Part shown: positions 8,484 through 18,032 of the stretch, piece by piece | Layout of the letters: every line of letters starts with the position of its first letter | Position numbering within the stretch: position 1 is the first letter of the stretch | Assembly (NCBI GenBank): GCA_020847435.1 | Contig: JADLBX010000008.1 | Location: 1-64,000, forward strand | Length of the DNA stretch: 64,000 nt | Direction: 5' to 3' | Origin: Anaerolineales bacterium | GTDB taxonomy: Bacteria > Chloroflexota > Anaerolineae > Anaerolineales > Villigracilaceae | The notes under the pieces: model-generated | Databases searched by the model: none | Seen by the model: only the letters and a program-made list of their open reading frames with translations | Told to the model about the DNA's origin: nothing | Made by a program: the position numbers and the translations under genes

Positions 8484-9788
8484 ATGAAAAAGTTACTGTT
8501 TGTTTTTGTATTGGCAAGCCTGTTGCTTGCCGCGTGCGGAGGCGGCGCGGCGACCGAAGCGCCCGCGTCGAACGAGCCTGTCGAGATCCGCGTGTGGGGA
8601 CATCAGGCGCCCGCGTTCAATGAAGCCAACCAGAAGATGTTCAATGACTTCATGGCGGCGAACCCGAATGTGACCATCAAGTACGAAACCTTCCCGTGGG
8701 ATGTGTTCATTCAGACGATTCAGACCTCTCTGCCTGCGGGCAACACTGCGGATGTGATTCTCGTCCCCGGCGGTTACACCTGCCGCTACGCTTCTGGCGG
8801 ACAGTTGCTTGAAGTCCCCGCCGATGTGATGACCCTCGACGCCGCGAAGGGAATCTTCTTTGACGCGCCGCTCGGCGGTCAGACCTGTGATGGCAAGTTG
8901 TATGGCTTCCCTGCGGAATACAATCTCGAATACGGCGGCGCGTACGTGAACCCCGCGTTGTTCGAAGCGGCTGGCGTTGCGTATCCGCCCGCGTGGGCAA
9001 ACTGGGACGCGGTTGTTGAGGACGCGAAGAAGATGACCACAATCGGCTCGGACGGCGTGATGACCGTCGCGGGGATGCACTACACCAACAGCGATCAACT
9101 CTTCACATACTTCCTCGCTGGCATTTTGGAGCAGGGCGGGAATTACTTTGCCGAAGACGGCAGACACTTCAACTTCAATTCGCCCGAAGCCGTTGCGACC
9201 ATCCAGAAATTGATGGACATGGCTCAGAAGGATCACATTGTTGACCCGATCATCTTCAACGCGGATAGCGAGTGGGTCGGCGATTCGTTCGCGCAGGGAC
9301 ACAACGCCATCGGCGTGTTGGGCTCATGGTACGCGGGCGACGCGAAGATCGGTTATCCCGACCTTGTGTTCGATTATGTGGCTCTGCCTCCGATGATGGG
9401 ATCGGAACACAAATTCGTCTCCGTCGGTGGATGGGGTTATGTGGTCGGCAAAAGCGCCAAACATGCCGACATCGCCTGGAAACTCGCCGCCTTCCTCGGC
9501 GCGGACGAAGCGAACGTGTTGTATTTCAACTCCACGTCCGCGACCATCCCTGCGATGAAGTCCGTCGCCGCCGACGCCAAGTATGTGGAAGCAGTCCCAT
9601 TTGCCAGCGCGGTCCTGCCCATTTTGGACAAGGGCGCGTATCAGGGCGACCTGACCGACCCCGACCAACTGGCGTACGAGATCATCTATCCGACCATCCT
9701 CGACGCCATTCAAGGCAACATTACCGCCGAGGAAGCCGCAAACAGTATTAATGAAGCGGCGAACGCAATGGTGGATGCGGCGCAGTAG
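8484..9788 (+). CDS. ABC sugar transporter, solute-binding lipoprotein
   Basis: 434 residues. A lipoprotein signal peptide ends at the lipobox LLAAC (Cys18), followed by an Ala/Glu-rich linker. The mature protein is a cluster-1 sugar-binding fold: IRVWGHQAP, NPNVTIKYETFPWD, the LYGFPAEYN segment and FAQGHNAIGVLGSW. A good ribosome-binding site (AAGGAGAAG) lies before the ATG. The two permease genes follow; no ATPase is encoded here, so a shared MsmX/MalK-type ATPase elsewhere is expected. The neighbouring GH4 alpha-galactosidase suggests an alpha-galactoside as cargo. Confidence 0.92.
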   Translation: MKKLLFVFVLASLLLAACGGGAATEAPASNEPVEIRVWGHQAPAFNEANQKMFNDFMAANPNVTIKYETFPWDVFIQTIQTSLPAGNTADVILVPGGYTCRYASGGQLLEVPADVMTLDAAKGIFFDAPLGGQTCDGKLYGFPAEYNLEYGGAYVNPALFEAAGVAYPPAWANWDAVVEDAKKMTTIGSDGVMTVAGMHYTNSDQLFTYFLAGILEQGGNYFAEDGRHFNFNSPEAVATIQKLMDMAQKDHIVDPIIFNADSEWVGDSFAQGHNAIGVLGSWYAGDAKIGYPDLVFDYVALPPMMGSEHKFVSVGGWGYVVGKSAKHADIAWKLAAFLGADEANVLYFNSTSATIPAMKSVAADAKYVEAVPFASAVLPILDKGAYQGDLTDPDQLAYEIIYPTILDAIQGNITAEEAANSINEAANAMVDAAQ

Positions 9789-9795
9789 GTAATCC

Positions 9796-9845
9796 GTTGG
9801 TCGAGTAGGCGACGGTGTTCGTTCCGTCGCCGTATCGAGACCAAC
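9796..9845. repeat. GGTCGAGTAG-type palindrome
   Basis: An inverted repeat with GTTGGTCGAGTAGGCGACGG on the left and the matching CCGTCGCCGTATCGAGACCAAC-type arm on the right. It sits in the spacer between binding protein and permease genes. Confidence 0.75.
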
Positions 9846-9872
9846 AGGAAACAAGGTCTCTCTTGTTACCCT

Positions 9873-9915
9873 GTGGTCTCGATACGCCCCGACAGGCACG
9901 GGGCTACTCGACCAC
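9873..9915. repeat. GGTCGAGTAG-type palindrome, opposite orientation
   Basis: GTGGTCTCGATACGCCCCG on the left and CGGGGCTACTCGACCAC on the right. It is the second copy in the same spacer, inverted relative to the first. Confidence 0.75.
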
Positions 9916-9937
9916 CAAAATTTTTCTGGAGAACCTC

Positions 9938-10930
9938 ATGGCATTCAACACTCTTTTCAAAAAAGATCTTGTCACCGAAACTGGCAAGTTGACTGCAAAA
10001 CAACGCCGTTTTGCCTACGCCAGCCTGACGCCCATTCTGCTCTACATGGGAGTGTTCACGCTGTTCCCCATCCTCTGGGCGGTTGTCATGAGCTTCTTTA
10101 GTTATTCTCCCATCCGCGAAGGGAGCGGCTTCCTCGGCTTGGGCGGAGCGAATCCGTTCATTGACATTGACAATTACATCGAGTTGTTCACGGGCACGAG
10201 CAAGCCTGCCGAAGTTTTCCGACTCGCGTTGAAGAACACTTTCATCTTCACCGCCCTCGTCCTGCCGCTTAACCTGCTCGTCACGCTTCCGCTTGCTGTG
10301 ATCCTCGAATCCATCGGCGAGCGTTTCAAGACCTTATTCCGCGCCATTTATTTTCTCCCCACCATTTCATCGTCTGTCGCGCTCGTCATCATCTGGTCGT
10401 ACGTGTACGCGCCAGGCTGGGGTTTGCTCAGCCTGATGTTCAAAGCCATCGGACTCGTCCCGCCGAAATCGTGGTTGCAAGATCCAAGCCTCGTGTACTT
10501 CGGCGTTCCGCTGGCGATGATCTGCGTGGTCATCGCGCACGTCTGGCAGGATTTCGGCTACAACCTCGTCATCTTCGTCGCCGCTTTGCAATCCATCCCG
10601 AAGACGTTGCGGGAAGCCGCCCGCGTGGACGGCGCCAACGCCTGGCAGGAATTCTGGCTCGTGGTCGTCCCGCTTCTTCGTCGGACCGTGTTGCTGACCA
10701 GCGTGCTGACGGTTATCTCCTCCCTTCAAGTTTTCGTCATCTTCCAGCTCCTCACGCGCGGCGGACCCAAAAACCAGACGCAGACATTGTTATTGAGCAT
10801 CTACGAAAACGCCTTCAAATTCGCCAACAATCTCGGTCTATCCGCCGCCATGTCCATGGTCTTATTCATCATCATCCTGACGTTGACCATTATCCAATTC
10901 CGCCTCCTGCGAACAGAGTGGGAGTATTGA
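9938..10930 (+). CDS. ABC sugar transporter permease, MalF/UgpA type
   Basis: The start is ATG 9938 (MAFNTLFKK), preceded by CTGGAGAA; the longer frame translates the repeats and is rejected. 330 residues with six predicted membrane spans, the first at about residues 34-58. The EAA loop, contact site for the ATPase, is near residues 221-240 (LREAARVDGANAWQEFWLVV). It forms a heterodimer with the next permease. Confidence 0.92.
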   Translation: MAFNTLFKKDLVTETGKLTAKQRRFAYASLTPILLYMGVFTLFPILWAVVMSFFSYSPIREGSGFLGLGGANPFIDIDNYIELFTGTSKPAEVFRLALKNTFIFTALVLPLNLLVTLPLAVILESIGERFKTLFRAIYFLPTISSSVALVIIWSYVYAPGWGLLSLMFKAIGLVPPKSWLQDPSLVYFGVPLAMICVVIAHVWQDFGYNLVIFVAALQSIPKTLREAARVDGANAWQEFWLVVVPLLRRTVLLTSVLTVISSLQVFVIFQLLTRGGPKNQTQTLLLSIYENAFKFANNLGLSAAMSMVLFIIILTLTIIQFRLLRTEWEY

Positions 10931-10936
10931 AAAGGC

Positions 10937-10999
10937 AACCTGTAACCTGCAACCTGTAACCTGCAACCTGTAACCTGTAACCTGTAACCTGTAACCTGC
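10937..10999. repeat. Tandem 7-bp repeat, nine units
   Basis: Nine consecutive units of AACCTGT or AACCTGC fill most of the spacer between the two permease genes, ending about 20 bases before the next start codon. Copy number could vary by slippage and change spacer length. Confidence 0.9.
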
Positions 11000-11017
11000 A
11001 TCATCCCAGGAGACTCT

Positions 11018-11872
11018 ATGATAAATCCTCCGCCCAAACGCCCCTCCTTCGCTTTCGTCCTCGGTAAATCAGGCGCGTACGCCGTCCTCATCGTCGGGTT
11101 GATCGGCACTCTCCTGCCGTTTTTCTACATCATCGTCTCATCGCTCAAAACCACCGCCGAACTGCGCCAGACCCCGCCAGACTTTTTCCCCAAGCAACCG
11201 ACCTTCGAACATTACACAACCATCCTTCAAGATAAAGACATTCCCATCGCGCAAAATTTGGCGAACAGTGTCTTCGTCTCGGTCATGCGCGTTGTCATCA
11301 CACTGTTCACCAGTTCCTACGCGGGCTACATTTTCGCCAAGTATCACTTCAAAGGCAAAAACCTCGCCTTCGGCATCATCCTCATCCAGATCATGATTCC
11401 CTTTCAAGTGGTCATGATTCCCAATTATTTGCTGACCGTTAAACTCGGTCTCATCGACTCGTTGTGGGCGCTCATCGTCCCCGCTTTCATCGACGCGTAC
11501 GGCATCTTCATGATGAAACAATTCATCGAAGCCCTGCCCGCCGAACTCATGGACGCCGCCCGCATAGACGGCGCCTCCGAATTCGGCATCTACAGCCGCA
11601 TCGTCCTCCCGCAAATGGGACCGCCGCTCGCCTCGCTCGGCATCTTCACTTTCATGGCAACCTGGAACGATTATCTCTGGCCCCTCATCGTCCTCACTTC
11701 GCCAGAAAAACGCACCATTCCATTATTGGTCGTCTGGTTCCAAACCGCGCACGTCTCGAATCAAGGACTCGTCCTCGCCGCCTCGATCCTCACCCTCCTG
11801 CCCATCTTCGTCGTCTATATCTTCCTCCAACGCTGGATCGTGGATCAAGCCACCTCCTCCGCCTTCAAATAA
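11018..11872 (+). CDS. ABC sugar transporter permease, MalG/UgpE type
   Basis: 284 residues with about six membrane spans. The first span is at residues 20-42, a periplasmic segment with TPPDFFPKQPTFEHY follows, and the EAA loop is near residues 176-195 (LMDAARIDGASEFGIYSRIV). A ribosome-binding site AGGAGA lies before the ATG. Partner of the permease upstream. Confidence 0.92.
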   Translation: MINPPPKRPSFAFVLGKSGAYAVLIVGLIGTLLPFFYIIVSSLKTTAELRQTPPDFFPKQPTFEHYTTILQDKDIPIAQNLANSVFVSVMRVVITLFTSSYAGYIFAKYHFKGKNLAFGIILIQIMIPFQVVMIPNYLLTVKLGLIDSLWALIVPAFIDAYGIFMMKQFIEALPAELMDAARIDGASEFGIYSRIVLPQMGPPLASLGIFTFMATWNDYLWPLIVLTSPEKRTIPLLVVWFQTAHVSNQGLVLAASILTLLPIFVVYIFLQRWIVDQATSSAFK

Positions 11873-11873
11873 C

Positions 11874-13712
11874 ATGCGACATACCACTTTCCACTTTCTG
11901 CTCACTTTCATATTTTCCTTTTCCCTCCTTGGATGCAGCCCCGCTTCTTCCTCAAGTGAACCTGATTCAGTTTCCCACACCTTTGTCTACACGGACGCGT
12001 CGCTCCTCAACCCCGAGCGTGGATTCTTCACACCTTACGAATTGCCCAGCCTCGCGGGATTCAGTTCCGTGCGGATCACAGGCAACACGCTGGTGCATCT
12101 CAACATCCGATTGGATGACTACCGAGAATCAGACCTCCCTGAGAGTCTGCTGAATGGACTGCAGACCAACTTCAACGATATAAGAGAAGCGGGCGTCAAA
12201 GCCATCGTCCGCGTCGCCTACAATGCGGGACCGTATCCCGACTCCGAACCCGACGCGTCCAAATCCCAAATCCTCAAACACATCGAGCAGTTGACGCCGC
12301 TCCTGCAAAAGAATTCCGACGTCATCGCCTGGCTTGAAGCGGGATTCATCGGCGCGTGGGGCGAGTGGCACACCTCCACAAACGGCTTGGACAATATTCA
12401 AGACAAACAGGAAATTCTCAACGCAATTCTCAAAGCGATTCCGAATCGTTTTGTGCAGGTGCGTTATCCCGCCAACATCATCGAGATGTATCCCAATCCC
12501 GAAGACGCAGTGACCGCGCACGTGGCGCATCACAACGATTGCTTCCTGTCGAGCGAAACGGACGTCGGCACCTACGAACGCGACGGCGTCAACACCATCG
12601 AACGCGACCAGGCTTACCTCGCCGAGTTGACTCGCTTCACGCCGATGAGCGGCGAAACCTGCGCGCCCTTTCCGCCGCGCTCGGAATGTACGAACTCCGT
12701 TCAAGAAATGGAATTGCTTCACTTCTCCGCCATCAACGAGGCGTATCACAAAGGCATCATCCGCTCGTGGGAGGAGGGCGGCTGTTTGCAGGAAATTACC
12801 GACCGCCTGGGCTATCGCCTCTCGCTGACCTCCGCCGATTTCAACGAACAAGTTCGACCAGGCGGTCTGCTCAATTTGACCGTGAATATCACGAACAACG
12901 GCTTTGCCTCACTGATGAACCCGCGTCCGCTGTTTGTTGTGTTGTCCCCCTCTCCCGATGGGAGAGGGGATAGGGGTGAGGGCGAAATCGCTGTCAAACT
13001 CGACCTCGACCCGCGCACATGGCAGCCTGGCAATTCATCGTTCACCGCATCCATCCGCCTGCCATCCAAAATGGAAGAAGGCGAATATCGCCTCGCCCTC
13101 TGGCTTCCCGATGAAGCCGAAACCTTGCAAGCGAATCCGTTGTATGCGGTTCAATTTGCGAATGAAAACGTGTGGGACGAATCCGCTGGCTATAACATTC
13201 TCGGTCAAGTTCTTGTCGATTCGTCTGTGACGGGCAGTTACGAGCGCGGCAATTCCATGAAAGTGGAATCATTGTCGAGCGGAGCGACCTCTCCAGCCGC
13301 GACATCCACGCCTGCTCCTGCCGCCTCAGGCGACATAATTTCCAACCTCGAAGTTTCCAACGACGCCGACACGGTTCGGCTTTCATTCGATTACGTCAGC
13401 GGAGAATACAACGCCTTCCAACTTTTCGTTGACACCGACCAAGACCCGAACACGGGATTTTCCATCAACGGGATCGGCGCCGATTCCCTTTTTGAAAACC
13501 AGACCTGGAACATCTACAACGGCTCAGGCTCAGACTGGAGTTGGGAGCCGACAGAACTTCTGATTCAATTTGAAGATACAGGCAGTCGCGTGAGTTGGAG
13601 CATCTCGCGTGAACTATTCAAAACCTCCCAATTCGATTTCGTCATCCAGATCGTGGACACAAACTGGGACACGGTCGCCGTCACGCAGAAAGATACATAC
13701 GTTATCAAATAA
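11874..13712 (+). CDS. DUF4874/DUF4832-type lipoprotein, glycoside hydrolase-like
   Basis: 612 residues, starting 1 base after the permease stop. The signal peptide ends in the lipobox LLGC near residue 20, so the protein is an outer-facing lipoprotein. The N-terminal half resembles DUF4874 (NPERGFFTP, ...[34 protein letters not shown]), a TIM-barrel-like fold; the middle holds DUF4832 features ([17 protein letters not shown]) and a beta-sandwich; the C-terminus from about residue 480 is another beta domain. A G/C-rich palindrome is inserted in frame at about 12944-12984. In this island it may bind or cut the imported glycan; no catalytic pair is proven. Confidence 0.75.
   Translation: MRHTTFHFLLTFIFSFSLLGCSPASSSSEPDSVSHTFVYTDASLLNPERGFFTPYELPSLAGFSSVRITGNTLVHLNIRLDDYRESDLPESLLNGLQTNFNDIREAGVKAIVRVAYNAGPYPDSEPDASKSQILKHIEQLTPLLQKNSDVIAWLEAGFIGAWGEWHTSTNGLDNIQDKQEILNAILKAIPNRFVQVRYPANIIEMYPNPEDAVTAHVAHHNDCFLSSETDVGTYERDGVNTIERDQAYLAELTRFTPMSGETCAPFPPRSECTNSVQEMELLHFSAINEAYHKGIIRSWEEGGCLQEITDRLGYRLSLTSADFNEQVRPGGLLNLTVNITNNGFASLMNPRPLFVVLSPSPDGRGDRGEGEIAVKLDLDPRTWQPGNSSFTASIRLPSKMEEGEYRLALWLPDEAETLQANPLYAVQFANENVWDESAGYNILGQVLVDSSVTGSYERGNSMKVESLSSGATSPAATSTPAPAASGDIISNLEVSNDADTVRLSFDYVSGEYNAFQLFVDTDQDPNTGFSINGIGADSLFENQTWNIYNGSGSDWSWEPTELLIQFEDTGSRVSWSISRELFKTSQFDFVIQIVDTNWDTVAVTQKDTYVIK
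12944..12984. repeat. In-frame palindromic insert in the DUF4832 gene
   Basis: CCCCCTCTCCCGATGGGAGA followed by a GGGGATAGGGGTGAGGG tail, encoding [14 protein letters not shown]. Nearly the same DNA, in the same frame, occurs in the GatZ-like gene at 17227-17268. Confidence 0.8.
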
Positions 13713-13740
13713 CCCCAATCTTTATTACAGGGAGAACACC

Positions 13741-15072
13741 ATGACCAAGATCACATTCATCGGCGCGGGCAGTTTGGGCTTTACTCACGAATTGGTGCGC
13801 GATATCCTCACCTTTCCGCTGTTGCAGGATGCGACCATTTCATTGATGGACATTCACGAGGGGAGGCTTGAGTGGGCGAAAAGGGGAGTGGAAAAGCTCA
13901 TCGAAGCGAATCAATCTCCAGCGAAGGTTGAAGCGACGCTCGATCGGGCGGAAGCGCTCAAAGGCGCGGACGTCGTCCTGACCACGATTCTCGCTGGCTC
14001 CACCGAAGTCTGGCGGCACGATATTGAGATCCCCAAAAAATACGGCGTGGATATCAACGTCGGCGACACGCGCGGACCCAGCGGCATCTTCCGCTTTTTG
14101 CGGACGATCAACCCGATGCTGGACATTGTGCGAGACATGGAGAAGTATTGCCCGAACGCTTTGCTGTTGAATTACACCAACCCGATGGCGATGTTGTGCG
14201 CTTCATTACAACGGCAAACGTTCATCCCTGTTACGGGACTTTGCCACTCGGTACAAGGCACAGCCATGATGCTCGCCGAATGGATCGGCGCGCCGTTCAA
14301 CGAGATTGATTACGTCTGCGCGGGCATCAATCATCAGGCGTGGTATCTCGAATACAAATGGAAAGGCGTGGACGCTTACCCGTTGATTCATAAAGCCGTC
14401 ACCGAGCGACCCGAAATTTACAACGCCGAGCAGGTCCGCAATGAGATGTATCTCGCCATTGGCAAATACGTGACCGAATCAAGCGGACACAACTCCGAAT
14501 ACAACCCGTGGTTCCGCAAACGCCCCGACCTCATCGAAAAATATTGCACGCACGGCACGAACTGGAATCCTGGCGAGTACGCATACATTCTCAAAGAGTA
14601 TCAACATAACGAAGCGACATGGCAGGATCAGGTCAAGGAACGGCTTGATCAGCCACTGACAGCCGAAGACCTCGAACGCGGGCATGAATATGCGGCGTAC
14701 ATCATCAACGCGCTCAAAGGCGGCGAGATGTTCAAGTTCAACGGCAACGTGCGCAACACAAATCTCATCACCAACCTGCCGCAGGGCGCATGTGTCGAAG
14801 TCCCCGTCGTTGTGGATAAGGCTGGCATTCATCCGATTCACGTCGGCGCGCTTCCGCCTGAGTGTGCCCTGCTCACGCAACTTTCCAGCGGCATTGAAGA
14901 ACTCGCCATCGAAGGCTCCATCGCGGGCGACCCCGTTGCCATCTATCGCGCCATCGCGCACGATCCGCTTACCTCGGCAGTTTTGTCGCTCGCCGAGATC
15001 CGCCAGATGACCAATGAACTCTTCGCCCAACACAAGGATTATCTGCCGCAATTTAAACATCACAAAGTCTAA
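13741..15072 (+). CDS. GH4 alpha-galactosidase, MelA-like
   Basis: The start is ATG 13741 ([14 protein letters not shown]) with AGGGAGAA upstream; 443 residues. GH4 enzymes use NAD and a divalent metal. The NAD-binding GAGSLGF at residues 8-14, GDTRGPSG near residue 106, TNPMA near residue 145, GLCHSVQGT near residue 162 and [11 protein letters not shown] near residue 196 are the alpha-galactosidase (MelA) variants of GH4 motifs, with metal-ligand Cys and His present. The protein is cytoplasmic, so it should cleave an imported alpha-galactoside or galactosiduronate. Confidence 0.9.
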   Translation: MTKITFIGAGSLGFTHELVRDILTFPLLQDATISLMDIHEGRLEWAKRGVEKLIEANQSPAKVEATLDRAEALKGADVVLTTILAGSTEVWRHDIEIPKKYGVDINVGDTRGPSGIFRFLRTINPMLDIVRDMEKYCPNALLLNYTNPMAMLCASLQRQTFIPVTGLCHSVQGTAMMLAEWIGAPFNEIDYVCAGINHQAWYLEYKWKGVDAYPLIHKAVTERPEIYNAEQVRNEMYLAIGKYVTESSGHNSEYNPWFRKRPDLIEKYCTHGTNWNPGEYAYILKEYQHNEATWQDQVKERLDQPLTAEDLERGHEYAAYIINALKGGEMFKFNGNVRNTNLITNLPQGACVEVPVVVDKAGIHPIHVGALPPECALLTQLSSGIEELAIEGSIAGDPVAIYRAIAHDPLTSAVLSLAEIRQMTNELFAQHKDYLPQFKHHKV

Positions 15073-15189
15073 CGTGAAAAAAATTATCTTTAACCGTTCG
15101 ACTACTTGACTATCCGACCAAGCGACTATCCGACCATGAAACCATTCACTCTATTGGCTGCTGATGAACGTACCCCCAAAAGGAGTTTC

Positions 15190-15552
15190 CTAGCCCCGCA
15201 TCTTTCTGACGACAAACTTCAAAAATTCGCGAAAGCCTTCCGTTACATCGGTCGGAAAAGGCGCGGCTTCCACTGCATTCTGTGAGCCGTTGTGAAAATG
15301 GCGCGGAAATGTTTCTGCAAATTTCCATGCGGTATCGGGAAAGTTGTCGTAACGATAAAAGGTTCCATCCAGATGGCGTCTCTCCCAGTGAAAGCCAAAA
15401 CGGTCCTCGAATGTACGTGAGAGCCAAACGTCAACCAGGCTGGTGTCGGTGAGGAACAGGCGTAACTTTTCCCCCATCATGGCGCTATCCACGTCGATTT
15501 CCGAGAATTCGATTTCCGCAATTCTCGCCAGCGCTTCAAAAGAAGGCTTCAT
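15190..15552 (-). CDS. TumE-like toxin (DUF6516 type)
   Basis: 120 residues with the small-protein pattern of the TumE/DUF6516 group: an N-terminal helix, EKLRLFLTDTSLVDVWLS near residue 28, FGFHWERRHLDGTFYRYDN near residue 53 and HFHNGS near residue 85. It overlaps the antitoxin-like gene by 4 bases (ATGA), so the two are translationally coupled. It is inserted against the strand of the sugar island between the GH4 and PfkB genes. Confidence 0.7.
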   Translation of the reverse strand: MKPSFEALARIAEIEFSEIDVDSAMMGEKLRLFLTDTSLVDVWLSRTFEDRFGFHWERRHLDGTFYRYDNFPDTAWKFAETFPRHFHNGSQNAVEAAPFPTDVTEGFREFLKFVVRKMRG

Positions 15553-15830
15553 AACGCGGCAAGAATTTCAAGGCGCTTGCGGCGTTCGCTTTCCAGGTAA
15601 TCGAAACGGAAAAAATCATCGAACGCTTCCTCTTCGTGGAACGCGCCCTGCTGGATTTTTTCGTCCAATTCCGTCACGCTTTGAACGCCATACCGCTGCG
15701 CCAGGCTGAATAATTCGCTTTCGATCAGGCGCAGGCTTTTCTGCACATAAACCTTCAGGCTCTCGCGCTCCAGCGTTTCTGGCACAAGGTTCAATTGTTC
15801 GGCGATCTGTTCGACTAGCATGTCAGCCAT
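15549..15830 (-). CDS. TumA-like antitoxin partner
   Basis: 93 residues, almost all helical and acidic (LVPETLERESLKVYVQKSLRLIE, then an acidic FHEEEAFDDFF). It lacks an obvious helix-turn-helix. Recognition rests mainly on its coupling to the TumE-like gene and on size. The start region converges on the divergent PfkB gene, leaving a 26-bp shared promoter space. Confidence 0.6.
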   Translation of the reverse strand: MADMLVEQIAEQLNLVPETLERESLKVYVQKSLRLIESELFSLAQRYGVQSVTELDEKIQQGAFHEEEAFDDFFRFDYLESERRKRLEILAAL

Positions 15831-15856
15831 CCTTTACTCGAGAGTGATTATAACTC

Positions 15857-16777
15857 ATGCAACCCTTTGATATCCTCGTCGCTGGCGAGATTAACCCCGA
15901 TCTAATTCTTTCGGGCAACGTTATTCCAGAATTTGGGCAGGTTGAAAAACTTGTCAACGATGCAAGTCTGACCATCGGCTCATCGTCTGCGATTTTTGCG
16001 TGCGGCGCGGCGCGGCTGGGGTTGAAGGTCGCGTTCATCGGCGTGTGCGGCGGCGATGTCTTCGGTCGCTTCATGCTGGATGAAATGCAAAAACGCGGCG
16101 TGGATGTCGGCAACGTGATCGTTCATCCGAACGGGCAAACTGGACTCAGCGTCATCCTCAACAACGGCGTTGACCGAGCGATTCTGACCCATTTGGGCTT
16201 GATCGCCGAACTACGAGCCTCTGCCATCACTGACGCCTTGTTGATGCAAGCGCGTCACTTGCACGTGGCGAGTTACTTCCTGCAAACGAAACTTCAACCC
16301 GACCTGCCTGCGTTATTCAAACGCGCGCAGTCGTTGGGATTAACCACTTCTCTTGATACGAATTACGATCCCTCCGAAAAGTGGATCGGTTTCGATGAAT
16401 TGCTCGCGGTCACAAATGTATTCCTGCCGAACGAAGCGGAGGCGAAGTCGCTGGCGGGCGCGGAAAATGTCCACGAGGCGGCGGACAGGCTGAACGTCAG
16501 GGTTGAAGCGTTGGCGATTAAGTTGGGAAAAGATGGGGCGTTGGGAATGTCGAAAGGGGAAAGAATCCGAATGAAAAGTATTCCAGTAAATGTTGTGGAT
16601 ACCGTCGGCGCGGGCGACTCGTTCGACGCGGGATTCATCTACGGATATTTGAATGATTGGAGTTTGGAAAAGTCTTTGCGGCTGGCATGCGTGTGCGGCG
16701 CGTTATCCACTCAGCGCGCAGGCGGCACGGACGGACAGCCGACGCTGGAGGAGGCGCTGAAATATGTTTCTGGATGA
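15857..16777 (+). CDS. PfkB-family carbohydrate kinase
   Basis: 306 residues with the PfkB fold. The N-terminal glycine motif is near residues 36-58 (SSSAIFACGAARLGLKVAFIG...GGD), and the C-terminal signature VNVVDTVGAGDSFDAGFIYGYL near residues 236-257 holds the anion hole and catalytic Asp. In this island the likely reaction is phosphorylation of tagatose-6-phosphate or a related keto sugar phosphate. It overlaps the next gene by 14 bases. Confidence 0.9.
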   Translation: MQPFDILVAGEINPDLILSGNVIPEFGQVEKLVNDASLTIGSSSAIFACGAARLGLKVAFIGVCGGDVFGRFMLDEMQKRGVDVGNVIVHPNGQTGLSVILNNGVDRAILTHLGLIAELRASAITDALLMQARHLHVASYFLQTKLQPDLPALFKRAQSLGLTTSLDTNYDPSEKWIGFDELLAVTNVFLPNEAEAKSLAGAENVHEAADRLNVRVEALAIKLGKDGALGMSKGERIRMKSIPVNVVDTVGAGDSFDAGFIYGYLNDWSLEKSLRLACVCGALSTQRAGGTDGQPTLEEALKYVSG

Positions 16778-18008
16778 AATTGTCGCGGCGCAAAAACGAG
16801 GCGAGGCGCGAGGCATCACGTCCGTTTGTTCGGCGCATCCGTTTGTTTTGAAAACTGCCATGCAGATTTCGGAAGCCTTGCTCGTTGAGGCGACGTGTAA
16901 TCAGGTCAATCAATTCGGCGGCTATACGGGCATGAAGCCCGCTGACTTTGTCGCTTTCGTGAGGGGGATTGCTGAGGAAGTTAATTTTCCTTTTGAGAAA
17001 ATTATTTTGGGCGGCGATCATTTGGGTCCGAATGTCTGGCAGAACGAGCCCGCCGATTCTGCCATGCAAAAATCGGAGGCGATGATTCGTCAATACGTGG
17101 AGGCTGGTTTTACGAAGATCCATTTGGATTGCAGTATGAAATTGGCGGATGATCCCGCTGGCGCATTGGATGTGGAAGTGATCGCAGAGCGCGCCGCGCG
17201 ATTGGCGAAGGCGGCGGAGGACTCACTCCCCTCTCCCACTGGGAGAGGGGCTGGGGGTGAGGGCGGATTGCGCTACATCATCGGCACGGAAGTCCCCGTC
17301 CCTGGCGGCGCGACGGAGCACGAGGAAGGCGTCAGCGTGACGAAAGTTGAAGATGTGCGGCAGACCATCGAGGTCACGCGTGAAGCGTTCTTGAAGGCGG
17401 GACTCGAATCGGCGTGGGAGCGAGTCGTGGGGGTGGTCGTCCAGCCAGGCGTGGAATTCGGCGATGATTTTGTCCTGCCGTATCAGCCTGAGGCGGCGAG
17501 GGAGTTGTCGAAGTTCATCGAGTCACAGCCGATGATTTACGAAGCGCATTCGACAGACTATCAGACGCAGGACGCGCTGGCAAACCTTGTGCGCGATCAT
17601 TTTGCGATCCTCAAAGTGGGTCCCGCGTTGACGTTCGCCTTCCGCGAAGCGGTCTTTGCGCTGGCGCTGATCGAGAATGAATGGTTTGCAAAGGATGAAC
17701 GCTCGAACATGATCCAAACGCTGGACGATGTGATGCTGAAGCATCCCGAACATTGGAAGAAATATTATCGCGGCAACGAAATGGAGCAGGAGTTCAAGCG
17801 CAAATATAGTTTGAGCGACCGCATCCGTTATTATTGGACGTACGCGGAAGCGCAATCTGCATTTGAACGGCTGATGAAAAATCTGGGCGAGGCGGTGTTG
17901 CCGTATTCGCTATCCAGCCAGTTCCTTGGCGCGCATGGGTTGACGGCGATGCAGGCGATTGAAGCGAGGGTCGGCGCGGTGTTGGAGGTTTACGCGGAGG
18001 CGTGTTGA
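16764..18008 (+). CDS. D-tagatose-1,6-bisphosphate aldolase subunit, GatZ/KbaZ-like
   Basis: 414 residues matching the GatZ/KbaZ family: GITSVCSAHPFVLKTAM at residues 15-32, TCNQVNQFGGYTGM near residue 49, ILGGDHLGPN near residue 86, HLDCSM, GTEVPVPGGATE and the C-terminal RIRYYW. In enterobacteria this subunit supports the catalytic GatY/KbaY; no GatY/KbaY is visible here. A palindrome is inserted in frame at 17227-17268 between KAAEDS and LRYIIGTE, in a surface-loop position. Confidence 0.88.
   Translation: MFLDEIVAAQKRGEARGITSVCSAHPFVLKTAMQISEALLVEATCNQVNQFGGYTGMKPADFVAFVRGIAEEVNFPFEKIILGGDHLGPNVWQNEPADSAMQKSEAMIRQYVEAGFTKIHLDCSMKLADDPAGALDVEVIAERAARLAKAAEDSLPSPTGRGAGGEGGLRYIIGTEVPVPGGATEHEEGVSVTKVEDVRQTIEVTREAFLKAGLESAWERVVGVVVQPGVEFGDDFVLPYQPEAARELSKFIESQPMIYEAHSTDYQTQDALANLVRDHFAILKVGPALTFAFREAVFALALIENEWFAKDERSNMIQTLDDVMLKHPEHWKKYYRGNEMEQEFKRKYSLSDRIRYYWTYAEAQSAFERLMKNLGEAVLPYSLSSQFLGAHGLTAMQAIEARVGAVLEVYAEAC
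17227..17268. repeat. In-frame palindromic insert in the GatZ-like gene
   Basis: CTCCCCTCTCCCACTGGGAG followed by AGGGGCTGGGGGTGAGGGCG, encoding LPSPTGRGAGGEGG. It is the same element and frame as 12944-12984. Confidence 0.8.
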
Positions 18009-18032
18009 GTTGAAGCCATGCGCTTTTGATGA

